A stretch of 33,444 nucleotides of DNA from an uncultured Bryobacteraceae bacterium (GCA_955652915.1 CATPCJ010000015.1:1-33444), one strand, 5' to 3'; positions 1 to 8,693 are shown, counted from the stretch's first letter. Numbers and translations: made by a program. The notes: generated by a model from the letters alone, not told the origin.

Positions 1-2715
1 GCCACATCCCTGTTTCAAGGTTCGTTCGAGAACTCCAACAGCGGCTGGAATGTTGTGCGCGGAAACGCCGTTACCGATTCGGCCGTGGTCTACCAGGCCC
101 ACAAGTCCATGCGCGTCGAGGCCGGGACGAACGGCGATGCCTGCGTGCGATCCGCGCCCATCCCGCTTACCATCGGCAAGCATTACGAGCTGTCGGGCTG
201 GATTCGAACGGACAAGCTGACTGTGCGCGATCTGGATCGCTCGCCCATCGCGATCGGCGCGGCGCTCAGCATGGCGTCCATGCCTTTCGATGTGCATTCG
301 GAATCGGTTGGCAGCACGCACGATTGGACGCGCGTCCATCTGCGATTCACCGCGACGCGCGCGCAGGATAACATTCTGCTGACCGTCGGCAATGGCGGAG
401 CTTTCGATGGCAAGGCTTGGTTTTCCGGCGTCAGCATCGACGAAGCGTCGTCCCAAGACAACTGGCCGGCTCGCTCCGCGGTGACAACTTTCGGACCCGC
501 GTATCGCTATCCCACCGGCGGCTGGATTTATCTGCACGTGGAAGGCAAGCCTTATGAGCGCGGCTACCAGCATGGTCATCTGATGGCCAAAGAGATTGTG
601 CAGTACATGGAACGCTGCGCCGCGAATCTGGATTCCCGGGGCAAGAAGCAGAGCTGGGATTTGTCGCGCACTACAGCGAACGCGCTGTTCCTGCGCGGAT
701 TCGATTCGGAAATTTTGGAAGAGATGAAGGGCATCGCCGAAGGCGCGTCGGATGCAGGAGCCAAATGGGACGGCCGCAGGGTCGATTTGATCGATATCGT
801 GGTCGCCAACACCACCGTGGAGCTGGGCGAATTGAGATCGGCACTGCCAGTGACGCCAACCGGCCTGGAAGGGCTGCATCTGGAATCGCCCGCGTACTTC
901 GACCGCAAGCGCGACGTTTCCATCGTCGAGCGCTGCAGCGCGTTTGCGGCCACGGGTAAGGCCACGCGCGATGGCCGCATGGTAATCGGTCACATCACCA
1001 TGTGGCCGCTGACGTTGGCTGAGCAGACCAACGTCATGCTGGATATCAAGCCGGAGACGGGTCATCGGCTGTTGATGCAGAGCTATCCCGGCGGCATCGA
1101 AAGTGGGACGGATTGGTATCAGAATGACGCCGGCGTGGTACTCACCGAGACCACCATCCGCCAGAGCCCGTTCAATATCGAAGGCACCCCGGTTGCGTTT
1201 CGCGCGCGCAAAGCGATCCAATACGGCGACAACATCGACAAGGTGGTAGAGTACCTGGGAACCAGGAACAACGGCCTCTACACCAATGAGTGGCTCATCG
1301 GCGACGCCAAGAATAACGAGATCGCGATGTACGAGCTGGGTACCTATAAAACGCGCCTCTATCGCAGCTCCAAGAACGATTGGTTCGGCGGCACGGAAGG
1401 CTTTTACTGGGGCGACAACAATGCCAAAGACCTCAGCGTACGTTTGGAGCTGCAGCCCGATCCGAAAGGCGCTCCGGTGCACGCGCCCTATGTGCCGGCC
1501 GATCGCGATTTGAAATGGCAGGAGCTTTATCGCGAGTACAGCGGCAAGATCGATGAACAATTCGGGTTCCTCGCGTTTCGCACGGCGCCGCTGGTTAGCT
1601 CCACTTCGATGGATGCGAAAGTTGCCACGTCGGATATGGCGTCGCGCATGATGGTGTGGGGCGTTTTCGGAAAATCGAATCAGCGCGAGTGGGTGCCGTC
1701 GCAAGGGCAGAAGCAACAGTACCCGAAGAATGATGGACTGTACTCGTCCGGCTACCGGATGATTGCGGCCGAGCCGTCCGAGTTTTTGCGCCAGGCGATT
1801 CAGGAGAACGAAAAGACGCGGCTGGCATCCAAGAACGAACCGCCCAAATCTGAGAAGAAGGATGCTCTGTACACCGATCGCTTGTGGAAAGGTTGGGTGC
1901 TGCCGGCATCTGAGTCCGACACCTGGTTCACGGCTGGATCAGCGGCTTACTATCGCGCTCTTGAGTCTAAGGATCTGGCCAAGGAGATGGCCGCGCATTG
2001 GGCGGGGTATCGAGCGGCCAGCATCGCGGATACAAATCCGATCAACAGTTTCGCGTTGGAGACGCACAAAGGCGCCTTATTCCTGGACAAATTACGCCGC
2101 GACATCGGAGACGATCGGTTTTTCAAGATGATGACGGATTTCTTCGCGGCTCACACCACCAAGAGCGTTACTGCACAGTCATTCCTGGATGCCGCCGGCG
2201 TGAAGTTTGCGCTTCCGGATGACAAGGGCGGCGCAACGTACGTGGGGGCCGATATTCGCCAGCGCCTTCGCTCGGCGATTCTAGTTTACGGCACCGTGAC
2301 CGACGCCGGCGCGAATCGTTACGCGGCCGAGCAGCTTCAGAAGAATTATCTGGACTGGTTCGAGAGCGTGGTTCCCATTCGCAAGGATTTCGAAGTTACC
2401 GGGGAGGAATTGCGCACTCACGACGTGATCTTCATCGGACGCCCGGAAACTAACTCAGCGCTGGCCGCGTGGAAGGCGCAGATCGGACTCGATGCCGACG
2501 GCGGTCTGTTCCGCATATCGGGCAAGGACCATGCTTCGGAGACTGAGGCGCTGGCTTTTGCCGCGGCGAATCCCCTGGAACATAAGCACATGGTCCTGGT
2601 TCTGGCCGGGAACAACGCGCTGGAGACCGTTCGCATGGCGACGGCCGGCTTGAATCGCACCGAATATTCGATCTTCGATTCCGGCAAGGAAACCAGTTCA
2701 GGATTTCTCAGATAG
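1..2715 (+). CDS. Secreted C45-like Ntn hydrolase with M1-peptidase-like tail (5' end cut by window)
   Basis: The frame is open from base 1, so the true start lies upstream; a GTG at 55 is only an internal codon. In the visible protein (numbered from base 55) residues 1-135 resemble a carbohydrate-binding/jelly-roll module (aromatic- and Gly-rich, ending WFSGVSIDEAS). Residues about 150-520 look like the C45 acyltransferase/phospholipase-B type of Ntn hydrolase: GYQHGHLM, then the likely self-processing nucleophile Cys294 in ERCSAFAATGK, followed by GHITMW and GTDWYQNDAGVVLTET. Residues about 640-725 (WAGYRAASIADTNPI, HKGALFLDKLRRDIGDDRFF) resemble the helical C-terminal part of M1 aminopeptidases, but no HExxH zinc motif is visible. 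The last 150 residues resemble an appendage of acidobacterial and planctomycete peptidases. The substrate is unknown; amide or peptide hydrolysis outside the cytoplasm is inferred. A short GC hairpin follows the stop. Confidence 0.72.
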   Translation, partial: ATSLFQGSFENSNSGWNVVRGNAVTDSAVVYQAHKSMRVEAGTNGDACVRSAPIPLTIGKHYELSGWIRTDKLTVRDLDRSPIAIGAALSMASMPFDVHSESVGSTHDWTRVHLRFTATRAQDNILLTVGNGGAFDGKAWFSGVSIDEASSQDNWPARSAVTTFGPAYRYPTGGWIYLHVEGKPYERGYQHGHLMAKEIVQYMERCAANLDSRGKKQSWDLSRTTANALFLRGFDSEILEEMKGIAEGASDAGAKWDGRRVDLIDIVVANTTVELGELRSALPVTPTGLEGLHLESPAYFDRKRDVSIVERCSAFAATGKATRDGRMVIGHITMWPLTLAEQTNVMLDIKPETGHRLLMQSYPGGIESGTDWYQNDAGVVLTETTIRQSPFNIEGTPVAFRARKAIQYGDNIDKVVEYLGTRNNGLYTNEWLIGDAKNNEIAMYELGTYKTRLYRSSKNDWFGGTEGFYWGDNNAKDLSVRLELQPDPKGAPVHAPYVPADRDLKWQELYREYSGKIDEQFGFLAFRTAPLVSSTSMDAKVATSDMASRMMVWGVFGKSNQREWVPSQGQKQQYPKNDGLYSSGYRMIAAEPSEFLRQAIQENEKTRLASKNEPPKSEKKDALYTDRLWKGWVLPASESDTWFTAGSAAYYRALESKDLAKEMAAHWAGYRAASIADTNPINSFALETHKGALFLDKLRRDIGDDRFFKMMTDFFAAHTTKSVTAQSFLDAAGVKFALPDDKGGATYVGADIRQRLRSAILVYGTVTDAGANRYAAEQLQKNYLDWFESVVPIRKDFEVTGEELRTHDVIFIGRPETNSALAAWKAQIGLDADGGLFRISGKDHASETEALAFAAANPLEHKHMVLVLAGNNALETVRMATAGLNRTEYSIFDSGKETSSGFLR

Positions 2716-2739
2716 CCGCCGCTTGGCGGTACATTTTAC
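2716..2739 (+). terminator. Possible intrinsic terminator after the C45-like hydrolase gene
   Basis: Directly after the TAG stop, CCGCC (2716-2720) and GGCGG (2725-2729) form a 5-bp stem with a GCTT loop, followed by TACATTTTA. The stem is short and the T-run imperfect, so this is a modest call. Confidence 0.4.
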
Positions 2740-2834
2740 GTTCGCGGGACCCTCTCGCTTCCACAAATAACGCGAAATCAAATTGTTAGCGACGTGGCCA
2801 ATTACGTGCTAAATCAGGAGCGGAGGAGATAACA

Positions 2835-2912
2835 ATGAAATACCTTTTTGCTTGGGTCCTTGGCGTTCCGGGTGTATTGGTCTTCGTTTGGTTCATGATG
2901 AACCATTGCTGA
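2835..2912 (+). CDS. 25-residue single-pass membrane peptide
   Basis: An ATG at 2835 follows a strong ribosome binding site (GGAGGAG, 7-13 bases upstream) and opens a 25-codon frame ending in TGA at 2910-2912. The product starts MKYLFAWVLGVPG and ends WFMMNHC: almost entirely hydrophobic, able to form one membrane helix, with the conserved-looking GVPG turn seen in short membrane proteins of many proteobacteria and acidobacteria (recalled from general knowledge, not searched). Function is unknown. It sits between the hydrolase gene and the B12-riboswitch leader; the promoter of the downstream receptor begins about 10 bases past its stop, so the two are probably separate units. The good Shine-Dalgarno and the non-random composition are the main evidence that it is real. 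Confidence 0.6.
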   Translation: MKYLFAWVLGVPGVLVFVWFMMNHC

Positions 2913-2918
2913 CCGATC

Positions 2919-2927
2919 TGCTATACT
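2919..2927 (+). promoter_or_regulatory. Extended -10 promoter for the cobalamin-riboswitch/TonB receptor unit
   Basis: TGCTATACT at 2919-2927 matches an extended -10 (TGn then TATACT, 5/6 to TATAAT). No good -35 is seen at 17 bases, as is common with the TGn extension. It would start RNA near 2934, just at a 7-bp hairpin (AGTTGCG 2934-2940 / CGCAACT 2946-2952) that precedes the riboswitch. Confidence 0.5.
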
Positions 2928-2972
2928 CTCAAAAGTTGCGATTGACGCAACTGGATCTTTCACAAATTGTTT

Positions 2973-3116
2973 AGCGAGGGATGCACGGGAAGGCGGTTAG
3001 AATCCGCCACTGCCCCGCAACTGTAGGCGGCGTAGTTCGGCTGAAGCAATCACTGCGCAAGTGGGAAGATCGCTTCAAGAAGAGCCGGCCGCGAGTCAGG
3101 AGACCGGTTCCTCGCT
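2973..3116 (+). promoter_or_regulatory. Cobalamin (B12) riboswitch
   Basis: The RNA carries the core of the cobalamin aptamer: GATGCACGGGAA (from 2980), a hairpin GGCGG...CCGCC (2992-3008), then ACTGCCCCGCAACTGT, and further on the B12 box GAGTCAGGAGACC (3093-3105). The outer ends pair perfectly: AGCGAGG (2973-2979) with CCTCGCT (3110-3116), closing the structure. About 20 bases downstream lies GAGGGAG, the probable ribosome binding site of the receptor, so control could be of translation start; no clear terminator hairpin with a T-run is seen. In known cases cobalamin binding turns expression off. Confidence 0.93.
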
Positions 3117-3150
3117 TGGACTAATCGCGTTTTCGAGGGAGAAACGTCCG

Positions 3151-5367
3151 ATGCGAATCCCATTCCTGTTATTTTTGCCGCTCGCTCTCTGCGCGGGCGG
3201 AACCTCTGACATTCACGGCACGATCGTCGATCCATCCGGACGCCCGGTGGAGGGCGCCCGTGTGTCGTGTTCCACTAAAACTACTTACAGCGACGCTCTG
3301 GGGCGGTTCACCGTAGCTGGGATCGACAAGTGCAATGCTCAAATCGAAAAGCCTGGATTCATTGCCCAACAATCGCCGTTGGTTGCCGCGGCGGAAAGCA
3401 AGATCGCGCTGGTAATAGCGGGACCCACGGAAACTGTGGTGGTCACCGCCACCCGCGCGGAGACAAGTCCGGAGCAGGCGGCGATTTCAGCTAGCGTGGT
3501 TACCGAACGTCAACTGGCGGCTCTCAATTATCCAGTCCTCACCGATGTTCTACGCGACATCCCAGGTCTGCAGATTTCCGATTACGGACGGCGAGGATCG
3601 CTCACCCAGGTTTATACCCGGGGCGCGGAGCGCACTGGCACGCTCGTGCTTCTGGACGGCGTTCCGCTCAACGATCCGGGCGGCGAGTTGCATCTGGAAC
3701 ATCTTTCCACGGAAGGAATCGAACGCGTGGAAATTGTTCGTGGACCGGAGAGCGCGCTCTTCGGAGCGGAGGCGGCTGCCGGCGTCGTCCAACTATTCAC
3801 CAAACGTGGCGACGCAGAAGACAAGACACCGCACGGGGCTTTTTCTTACGAGCGCGGAAATTTTCAGACGGACCGGTGGATCGCCAGCATCACTGGCGGA
3901 TCCGGCGGGCGTCTGGATTATTCCCTCAGCGCCGCCGAGCTACACACCGTGGGCGCGTACGTCAACGATTTCTATCGCGACAACAGCGGTACCGCGAACC
4001 TCGGCTATCGTATTTCCAATGCCACGCAGGTGCGCGGAATATTTCGGATTTATGATGCGCACACCGGCACTCCCGGTCAGGTAGCGTACGGGATCGACGA
4101 CCCGATTCCGAACGAAGAAACACGCGACTCCACGGTTTCGTTGCGGCTCGACGACACTCGCGGCTCGAATTACATTCAGAGATTTACGTTCGGCTATAAC
4201 CGGCTGTCGGACCGTTTCAACGACAACGAGCCGTTCGGAATCCAGTCTCTGGCGGCCTTAGTCCGCGAGGTTCCTGGACCGTTGCCCCGGGTTTACTTCC
4301 TGCGGTTGCTGAACCCGTCAACGGCCAGCGTGGGACCTCTTCCGGCGGGCGTGAGACTCGAACTCGGCAGCGCGTTCTTCGGGCCTTCCGACTCATTGAA
4401 TTTGACCGAGCGAAAAGCGGCGGGGTATCAGGGCACGCTGTCCCATCACGGCGGCGTCCTCGTCTTCGGTTATGACTATCAGCATCAGAGAGGAGATCTT
4501 TCGGGCATCGAAGCCTCGCGCAACCACCACGGGTTCTTTGCGAATTTGCAGCACAGTATAGGCCGCAGACTCTATTTGACCGGCGGCGCGCGCGTGGAGC
4601 ACAGCAGCGCTTTTGGAACCATCGGCTCGGGGCGAGGCGGCGCGAGCCTGATGCTGCTGGGAGAACACGGCGCTCTGACATCGACACTTCTGCGATTCAG
4701 CGCCGGGCGCGGAGAAACTGAACCGAGTCTGCTCGAAAACTTCGCGAAGGCATCGTTCTTTCATGGCAATCCAACGCTGCGGCCGGAAGTGACCAACAGC
4801 TATGACGCCGCGCTGGTATCGGATTGGCTCGGACGGCGTGTTCATACCGAAATCTCTGCTTTCCGCAGCTCGTTCCGCGATCTAATCGCGTTCGTGGGCG
4901 ACTCCTGGCAGAACATACAAGCTAGCTGGTCGCGCGGCCTCGAGACGTCGGCGCAGGCGCGAATCGCGAGACACATTCTCGTATCCGGCAGCTACATGCG
5001 CCTCTATACGCGCGTCACCAGCTCTACGTCGCCAAGATCGGCCATAGTTGGCATCGGGCAGGAATTGATTCGCAGGCCGCGCAATTCCGGCGCTGTTTCG
5101 CTTGCCGTCACTCCGCGGCGTTGGTCGTTCATTGTAGGCGGAAGGTTTGTAGGCGAACGCCAGGACTCCGACGGCTTCACGTTTAACAACGTCATCAACC
5201 GCAATTCGGGCTACGAAAACGTCTATGCCAGCGCCTCGTTCGACGCCCATAAACACGTCACTCCAGTCTTGAGACTCGAGAATATTTTGAACGAGCGCTA
5301 CGAGGAGGTGCTGGGGTATCAAGCCCTGTCGCGCAGCGTGATCGGCGGAGTGCGCATTCACTGGTAA
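3151..5367 (+). CDS. BtuB-like TonB-dependent receptor, probable cobalamin uptake
   Basis: Outer-membrane receptor of 738 residues under a cobalamin riboswitch, hence a probable importer of B12 or a corrinoid. The start is ATG 3151, after GAGGGAG; a frame extension to 3061 runs through the aptamer and is not credible. Residues 1-15 are a signal peptide (MRIPFLLFLPLALCAGG). Residues 20-75 form a carboxypeptidase-regulatory-like domain (IHGTIVDPSGRPVEGARV), common in acidobacterial receptors. A TonB box ETVVVTA lies at 94-100, the plug follows to about 220 (VLTDVLRDIPGL, LVLLDGVPLNDPGG, ERVEIVRGPESALFGAEAAAG), closely resembling the BtuB plug. The rest is a beta-barrel ending in an aromatic residue (RIHW), as usual for assembly by BamA. 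No btuCDF or other B12 genes are next to it. A palindromic repeat follows directly. Confidence 0.88.
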   Translation: MRIPFLLFLPLALCAGGTSDIHGTIVDPSGRPVEGARVSCSTKTTYSDALGRFTVAGIDKCNAQIEKPGFIAQQSPLVAAAESKIALVIAGPTETVVVTATRAETSPEQAAISASVVTERQLAALNYPVLTDVLRDIPGLQISDYGRRGSLTQVYTRGAERTGTLVLLDGVPLNDPGGELHLEHLSTEGIERVEIVRGPESALFGAEAAAGVVQLFTKRGDAEDKTPHGAFSYERGNFQTDRWIASITGGSGGRLDYSLSAAELHTVGAYVNDFYRDNSGTANLGYRISNATQVRGIFRIYDAHTGTPGQVAYGIDDPIPNEETRDSTVSLRLDDTRGSNYIQRFTFGYNRLSDRFNDNEPFGIQSLAALVREVPGPLPRVYFLRLLNPSTASVGPLPAGVRLELGSAFFGPSDSLNLTERKAAGYQGTLSHHGGVLVFGYDYQHQRGDLSGIEASRNHHGFFANLQHSIGRRLYLTGGARVEHSSAFGTIGSGRGGASLMLLGEHGALTSTLLRFSAGRGETEPSLLENFAKASFFHGNPTLRPEVTNSYDAALVSDWLGRRVHTEISAFRSSFRDLIAFVGDSWQNIQASWSRGLETSAQARIARHILVSGSYMRLYTRVTSSTSPRSAIVGIGQELIRRPRNSGAVSLAVTPRRWSFIVGGRFVGERQDSDGFTFNNVINRNSGYENVYASASFDAHKHVTPVLRLENILNERYEEVLGYQALSRSVIGGVRIHW

Positions 5368-5460
5368 CTTGTGGGGACAGGTTGGTAACCTGCCGCGGAT
5401 TGGAAATCCGCCAAATTTCCCCGGGCCGATTTTACAATCGGCGGCAGGATGCCATCCCGC
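5368..5460. repeat. Multi-hairpin palindromic intergenic repeat, copy 1
   Basis: Starts with CTTGTGGGGACAGG and holds hairpins GCGGATT (5395-5401)/AATCCGC (5405-5411), GCCGATT (5425-5431)/AATCGGC (5436-5442), and AGGAT-GCC-ATCC (5446-5457). A second copy with the same start, hairpins and end (GCAGGATGCCATCC) lies at 14230-14349. It separates the convergent receptor and GH5 genes and may also act as a terminator. Confidence 0.75.
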
Positions 5461-5466
5461 CCTACG

Positions 5467-7218
5467 CTACCGAAACGTCAGCGTGACCTGATTCGCCGGC
5501 TTACCATCCGCCTGAAATTTGACAACCACCTCGCCCGCTGCCGCCAAACCTCGCGGTAGTTCGGCGTTTAATTGATCCAACCCGGAGAACTCGGGTTGCT
5601 TGCCGGCGTAGGACAACGGAAGGGTGGCCGTCCCAACCTGCAGGCTGGCGCGGACAGCATTTCTGAAACCCGTGCCGTACAACAGCAGGAACAGCCGATC
5701 GGTGGAAGCTCCAAAGTCGATGGGCGCCGCGACATACCGGCCCAGCACCGCGTCAAACTGCGCTACTTGTTCGTAGGTCTGGGTTCCGTCCGGCTTTACG
5801 CGTACCACCTGCGCCGCCGCGATGCCGCGTCCATCGCTATTTGCCGAAAAGAGCGCGGGCGCCACTTTGTCGAGCTCCAGTGTTCCGCGGCTCACCACGT
5901 TCCCGCCATTCCGCAGCGCAACATCCAATTTGCCGGGCGCGACGTTCGCCGGAACCAAATAGTTCACTTGGCTTGGCGAAACATAGACCAATGGCGCTAG
6001 AGTTTGCGTGCCCGCCGCATCCGTCAACTCCACCTGCACGCCACCGAGAGAGGTTGGCAACGGAAGTCCCGATGCCGCTGCAGACTCAAACGCGAGTCCG
6101 GCTCCATAGCCGGTCACCAGCGAATCCGGCGCGAAGGCAAACCCGCTTGAGCTCGCCGCCGAAACAGTGGTAAACAATCCCGGAGCCAAGTGTCCCGATA
6201 GCACGCCTAACTGCGGCCGATCGGTGGTGAAATTATTTTGAGGCTGCACTGAAAGTGGATATGCGCCCCACCATTCCCCGGCCGCCCAATAGCTGCCGTC
6301 CAAGCCGGCCGAGTCGAGCGCCAATAGAAAGTTATCGAGCACTGTAAACCAACGAGCGTCCGTGTCTGGAATTCCATACTCTCCCAGATACCCGCGCACA
6401 TTATTCGCCTTCAGCCAATTGACGAAGTTAATAACACGCTTTGGCCCAACTACAGCCAGGTTCGGATTCAACGCTAGTTCCTGCTCGTAAGTAAGAGCGT
6501 AGGTTCCGCTATTGTCCCGATCGAAATATTGATGCGCCTCATAGGCGAAGTTATTCTCTGGATCGTTTATCCAACTGGTGGGTCCGTGTACAATCGGCCA
6601 CCGCTCGGCGCTGGACCACGCGTCCCCGGGAACCATGATCAGTTTGCGATCGCCGTTGGTCCGGATGGCCATCAGCGCGGCCTGTGAAATTGTCTTCCAG
6701 CTCGCGTTGGCCATGTCGTGCGGCTCGTTCATCAAGTCATACGCCAAGACCGTAGCCTCGTCCCGAAATTCGTTGGACAGACGGATCCACAGATCAGCCA
6801 GGTCGGCGCCGGCAACCTTCACCACGCCACCGTAGACGTTATCCAGCGTGTAGGTGTTCAACACCCCGTTTTCCGTAAGTTTGTATCTGCCGTAATTGTG
6901 GATATCCAGAATCACTTTGTCGCCGTGCGCTTTCGCCCACGCGATATTATTCTTGACACCCCCCAGGTAATTCACATCCAGCGGACCGCGGAGCGAAGGT
7001 TGCAGCCGCTCCCAGCGCAGCATAAGGCGAATCAGGTTCAGATTCTTCGCGCCGAAATAGCGATAAGTGGTCTCGCTATTGAAGGTGTAGTCGTGGCCCA
7101 ATGTGCCCGGCAGATTGTTTTCGCCGAACTCTGCTCCCGCCAGGTTGACGCCTCGGGAATACTGGCCGAACGAAACCGGTGTCATAAGCAGGAAAAGAAG
7201 TGTTGCAGTGGACTTCAT
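5467..7218 (-). CDS. Secreted GH5 glycoside hydrolase (cellulase-like) with TIGR03437 domain
   Basis: A 583-residue exported protein. Residues 1-18 are a signal peptide (MKSTATLLFLLMTPVSFG). Residues 20-335 are a glycoside hydrolase family 5 barrel: GVNLAGAEFGE, LIRLMLRWERLQP, ILDIHNYGRY, the acid/base Glu165 in DLMNEPHD, AYEAHQYFD and the nucleophile Glu280 in GYLGEYGIP. These motifs fit endo-beta-1,4-glucanases, though the exact substrate cannot be read. Residues about 350-583 are the Solibacter C-terminal domain TIGR03437 (YVSPSQVNYLVPANVAPG, RLFLLLYGTGFRNA), of unknown role and also present in the giant protein at 27261-31082. Its ATG overlaps the stop of the dehydrogenase gene by four bases (ATGA), indicating translational coupling in a DJ-1/dehydrogenase/GH5 operon, although no metabolic link between them is evident. 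Confidence 0.88.
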   Translation of the reverse strand: MKSTATLLFLLMTPVSFGQYSRGVNLAGAEFGENNLPGTLGHDYTFNSETTYRYFGAKNLNLIRLMLRWERLQPSLRGPLDVNYLGGVKNNIAWAKAHGDKVILDIHNYGRYKLTENGVLNTYTLDNVYGGVVKVAGADLADLWIRLSNEFRDEATVLAYDLMNEPHDMANASWKTISQAALMAIRTNGDRKLIMVPGDAWSSAERWPIVHGPTSWINDPENNFAYEAHQYFDRDNSGTYALTYEQELALNPNLAVVGPKRVINFVNWLKANNVRGYLGEYGIPDTDARWFTVLDNFLLALDSAGLDGSYWAAGEWWGAYPLSVQPQNNFTTDRPQLGVLSGHLAPGLFTTVSAASSSGFAFAPDSLVTGYGAGLAFESAAASGLPLPTSLGGVQVELTDAAGTQTLAPLVYVSPSQVNYLVPANVAPGKLDVALRNGGNVVSRGTLELDKVAPALFSANSDGRGIAAAQVVRVKPDGTQTYEQVAQFDAVLGRYVAAPIDFGASTDRLFLLLYGTGFRNAVRASLQVGTATLPLSYAGKQPEFSGLDQLNAELPRGLAAAGEVVVKFQADGKPANQVTLTFR

Positions 7219-8060
7219 TCAGCGCGAACCATCTTCAGTTTTTTCAGTATAAGAGAATCCAACAGGCGATCTGGAAGGTGGAGCAGCCGCATTCGGAGTT
7301 TGGCATCGCTTCCCACCACGTAGCGGGTCTTGGGTTTGGCCGAGGTCAGTGCGTGCTCCACCGCCTTCACCACCTCTTCCGGTCCAATGGCATCCTTGCC
7401 GGCCTGTGCGGCCGCCGCCCTGAGCTTGTCGAGGCCATCGCGATACAGTTCCAGTAAATGCGCGGGAATGTCATTCAAGTACTCACTTGCGCCCGCCTCC
7501 GATTTGTCCCAGATAGGCGTCCGAATAGCGCCGGGCTCGATGATCGATACAGACATGCCCCACTGCCGCAGCTCCATGCGGAGCGAATCGGTCAGTCCTT
7601 CCAGTGCAAACTTAGAAGAACAGTATGGCCCGGAAAACGGCAATGCGCTGCGGCCGGCGACAGATCCAATATTGACGATTCGCCCGCGCCCGGCGCGAAG
7701 CATTGGCAGGAACGCCTGCGTCACGGCCACCTGGCCAATCACATTCACTTCGAGTTGTTTTCTCCACATCGCGATTGGAACCAGCTCCAGCGGCCCGGCG
7801 ACGAAGATCCCAGCGTTGTTAACCAGCCCAGCCAGCGGTACATCGCCGACCGTACGCACCGCCACGCCGATCGAATCTTCGCTGGTTACGTCCAGCATGA
7901 CCGGCGACAATCGGTCCGAGCATTTTTTCTTCAGGGCTTCGCCGTCCGCGGGCTTACGCACTCCAGCGAAAACCCTATATCCCAGCCCGTCCAGCCGCAA
8001 AGCGCAAGCCTGGCCGATCCCCGTCGACGCCCCCGTGATCACGATGTTTCCGGTTGTCAT
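7215..8060 (-). CDS. Short-chain dehydrogenase/reductase
   Basis: A classical SDR oxidoreductase of 281 residues, cytoplasmic, NAD(P)-dependent. It has the Rossmann cofactor motif TGASTGIG at 9-16, DV at 57-58, NNAG at 81-84, the catalytic serine Ser133 (NIGSVAG) and YxxxK with Tyr146 and Lys150 (YCSSK). The PGAIRTP motif follows. R35 and K36 after the second strand suggest preference for NADP(H) (inference). The C-terminal 80 residues, with YVVGSDAKLRMRLLHLPDRLLD, resemble SDRs that act on lipid or retinol-like substrates; the substrate is not readable. It lies 33 bp after the DJ-1 gene and overlaps the GH5 start by 4 bp. Confidence 0.9.
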   Translation of the reverse strand: MTTGNIVITGASTGIGQACALRLDGLGYRVFAGVRKPADGEALKKKCSDRLSPVMLDVTSEDSIGVAVRTVGDVPLAGLVNNAGIFVAGPLELVPIAMWRKQLEVNVIGQVAVTQAFLPMLRAGRGRIVNIGSVAGRSALPFSGPYCSSKFALEGLTDSLRMELRQWGMSVSIIEPGAIRTPIWDKSEAGASEYLNDIPAHLLELYRDGLDKLRAAAAQAGKDAIGPEEVVKAVEHALTSAKPKTRYVVGSDAKLRMRLLHLPDRLLDSLILKKLKMVRAE

Positions 8061-8093
8061 GTGGTTATCATAGTGCGCGGCAATCGGCGAACG

Positions 8094-8633
8094 TCACGCA
8101 GTCAACACTGGAGACTCGACCAGCACGTTTATGGAGGCTCTGCAGAACGCCGGTAAATCCTCAGGCTTGCGCGAGGTCACCAGGTTCCGGTCCACCACCA
8201 CTTCGGCGTCTTCGTACAGCGCGCCGGCATTCACCACGTCGTCTTTGATGGCGAAGAAGCATGTAGCGCGGCGGCCTCTCAAGACATCGGCCGAACACAG
8301 CACCCACGGACCATGACAAATGGAGGCCACCAGTTTTCCCTGGACGTCCATATCCTTCACGAACTGATTGGCCTTCGCATGTCGTCGAATGTGATCCGGC
8401 GCGTAGCCGCCGGGAACCACCACTCCGTCGAAATCGTCCGCGCTCACAGCGTCGTAAGAGAGATGCGCAACGGCTGGATAACCAACCTTACTCAGATAAA
8501 CCTTGCCCGCCTCGGCTGCCACAAACACGCATTTTGCGCCGGCCTCTTGAAAGCGATAGAACGGATACCAGACTTCCATTTCCTGATACGCCGTATCCAG
8601 CAGAATGGCGATGTTCTTTCCGATGAGTTGCAT
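8094..8633 (-). CDS. DJ-1/PfpI family protein
   Basis: A 179-residue class-I glutamine-amidotransferase-like protein of the PfpI type. It has the nucleophile elbow with Cys106-His107 (LVASICHGPW), the strand-turn GVVVPGGYAPD at 70-80, and acidic residues Glu18/Glu20 near the N-terminus (AYQEMEVWYP) that would contact the cysteine. Family members include stress-linked deglycase/glyoxalase-like enzymes and intracellular proteases; which applies here is not decidable. A good Shine-Dalgarno (TTAGGAGAG) lies 3-11 bases before the ATG. It heads the minus-strand operon with the SDR (33 bp gap) and GH5 genes. Confidence 0.88.
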   Translation of the reverse strand: MQLIGKNIAILLDTAYQEMEVWYPFYRFQEAGAKCVFVAAEAGKVYLSKVGYPAVAHLSYDAVSADDFDGVVVPGGYAPDHIRRHAKANQFVKDMDVQGKLVASICHGPWVLCSADVLRGRRATCFFAIKDDVVNAGALYEDAEVVVDRNLVTSRKPEDLPAFCRASINVLVESPVLTA

Positions 8634-8693
8634 ACTCTCCTAAGAATACAGGAGGCCGCACTAAACAAAAATGTCCTCGAACCGTAAACTTCC

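Noticed and set aside
3061..3150. N-terminal extension of the TonB receptor frame
   Set aside because: It is encoded by the riboswitch aptamer and lacks a ribosome binding site; ATG 3151 gives a clean signal peptide.
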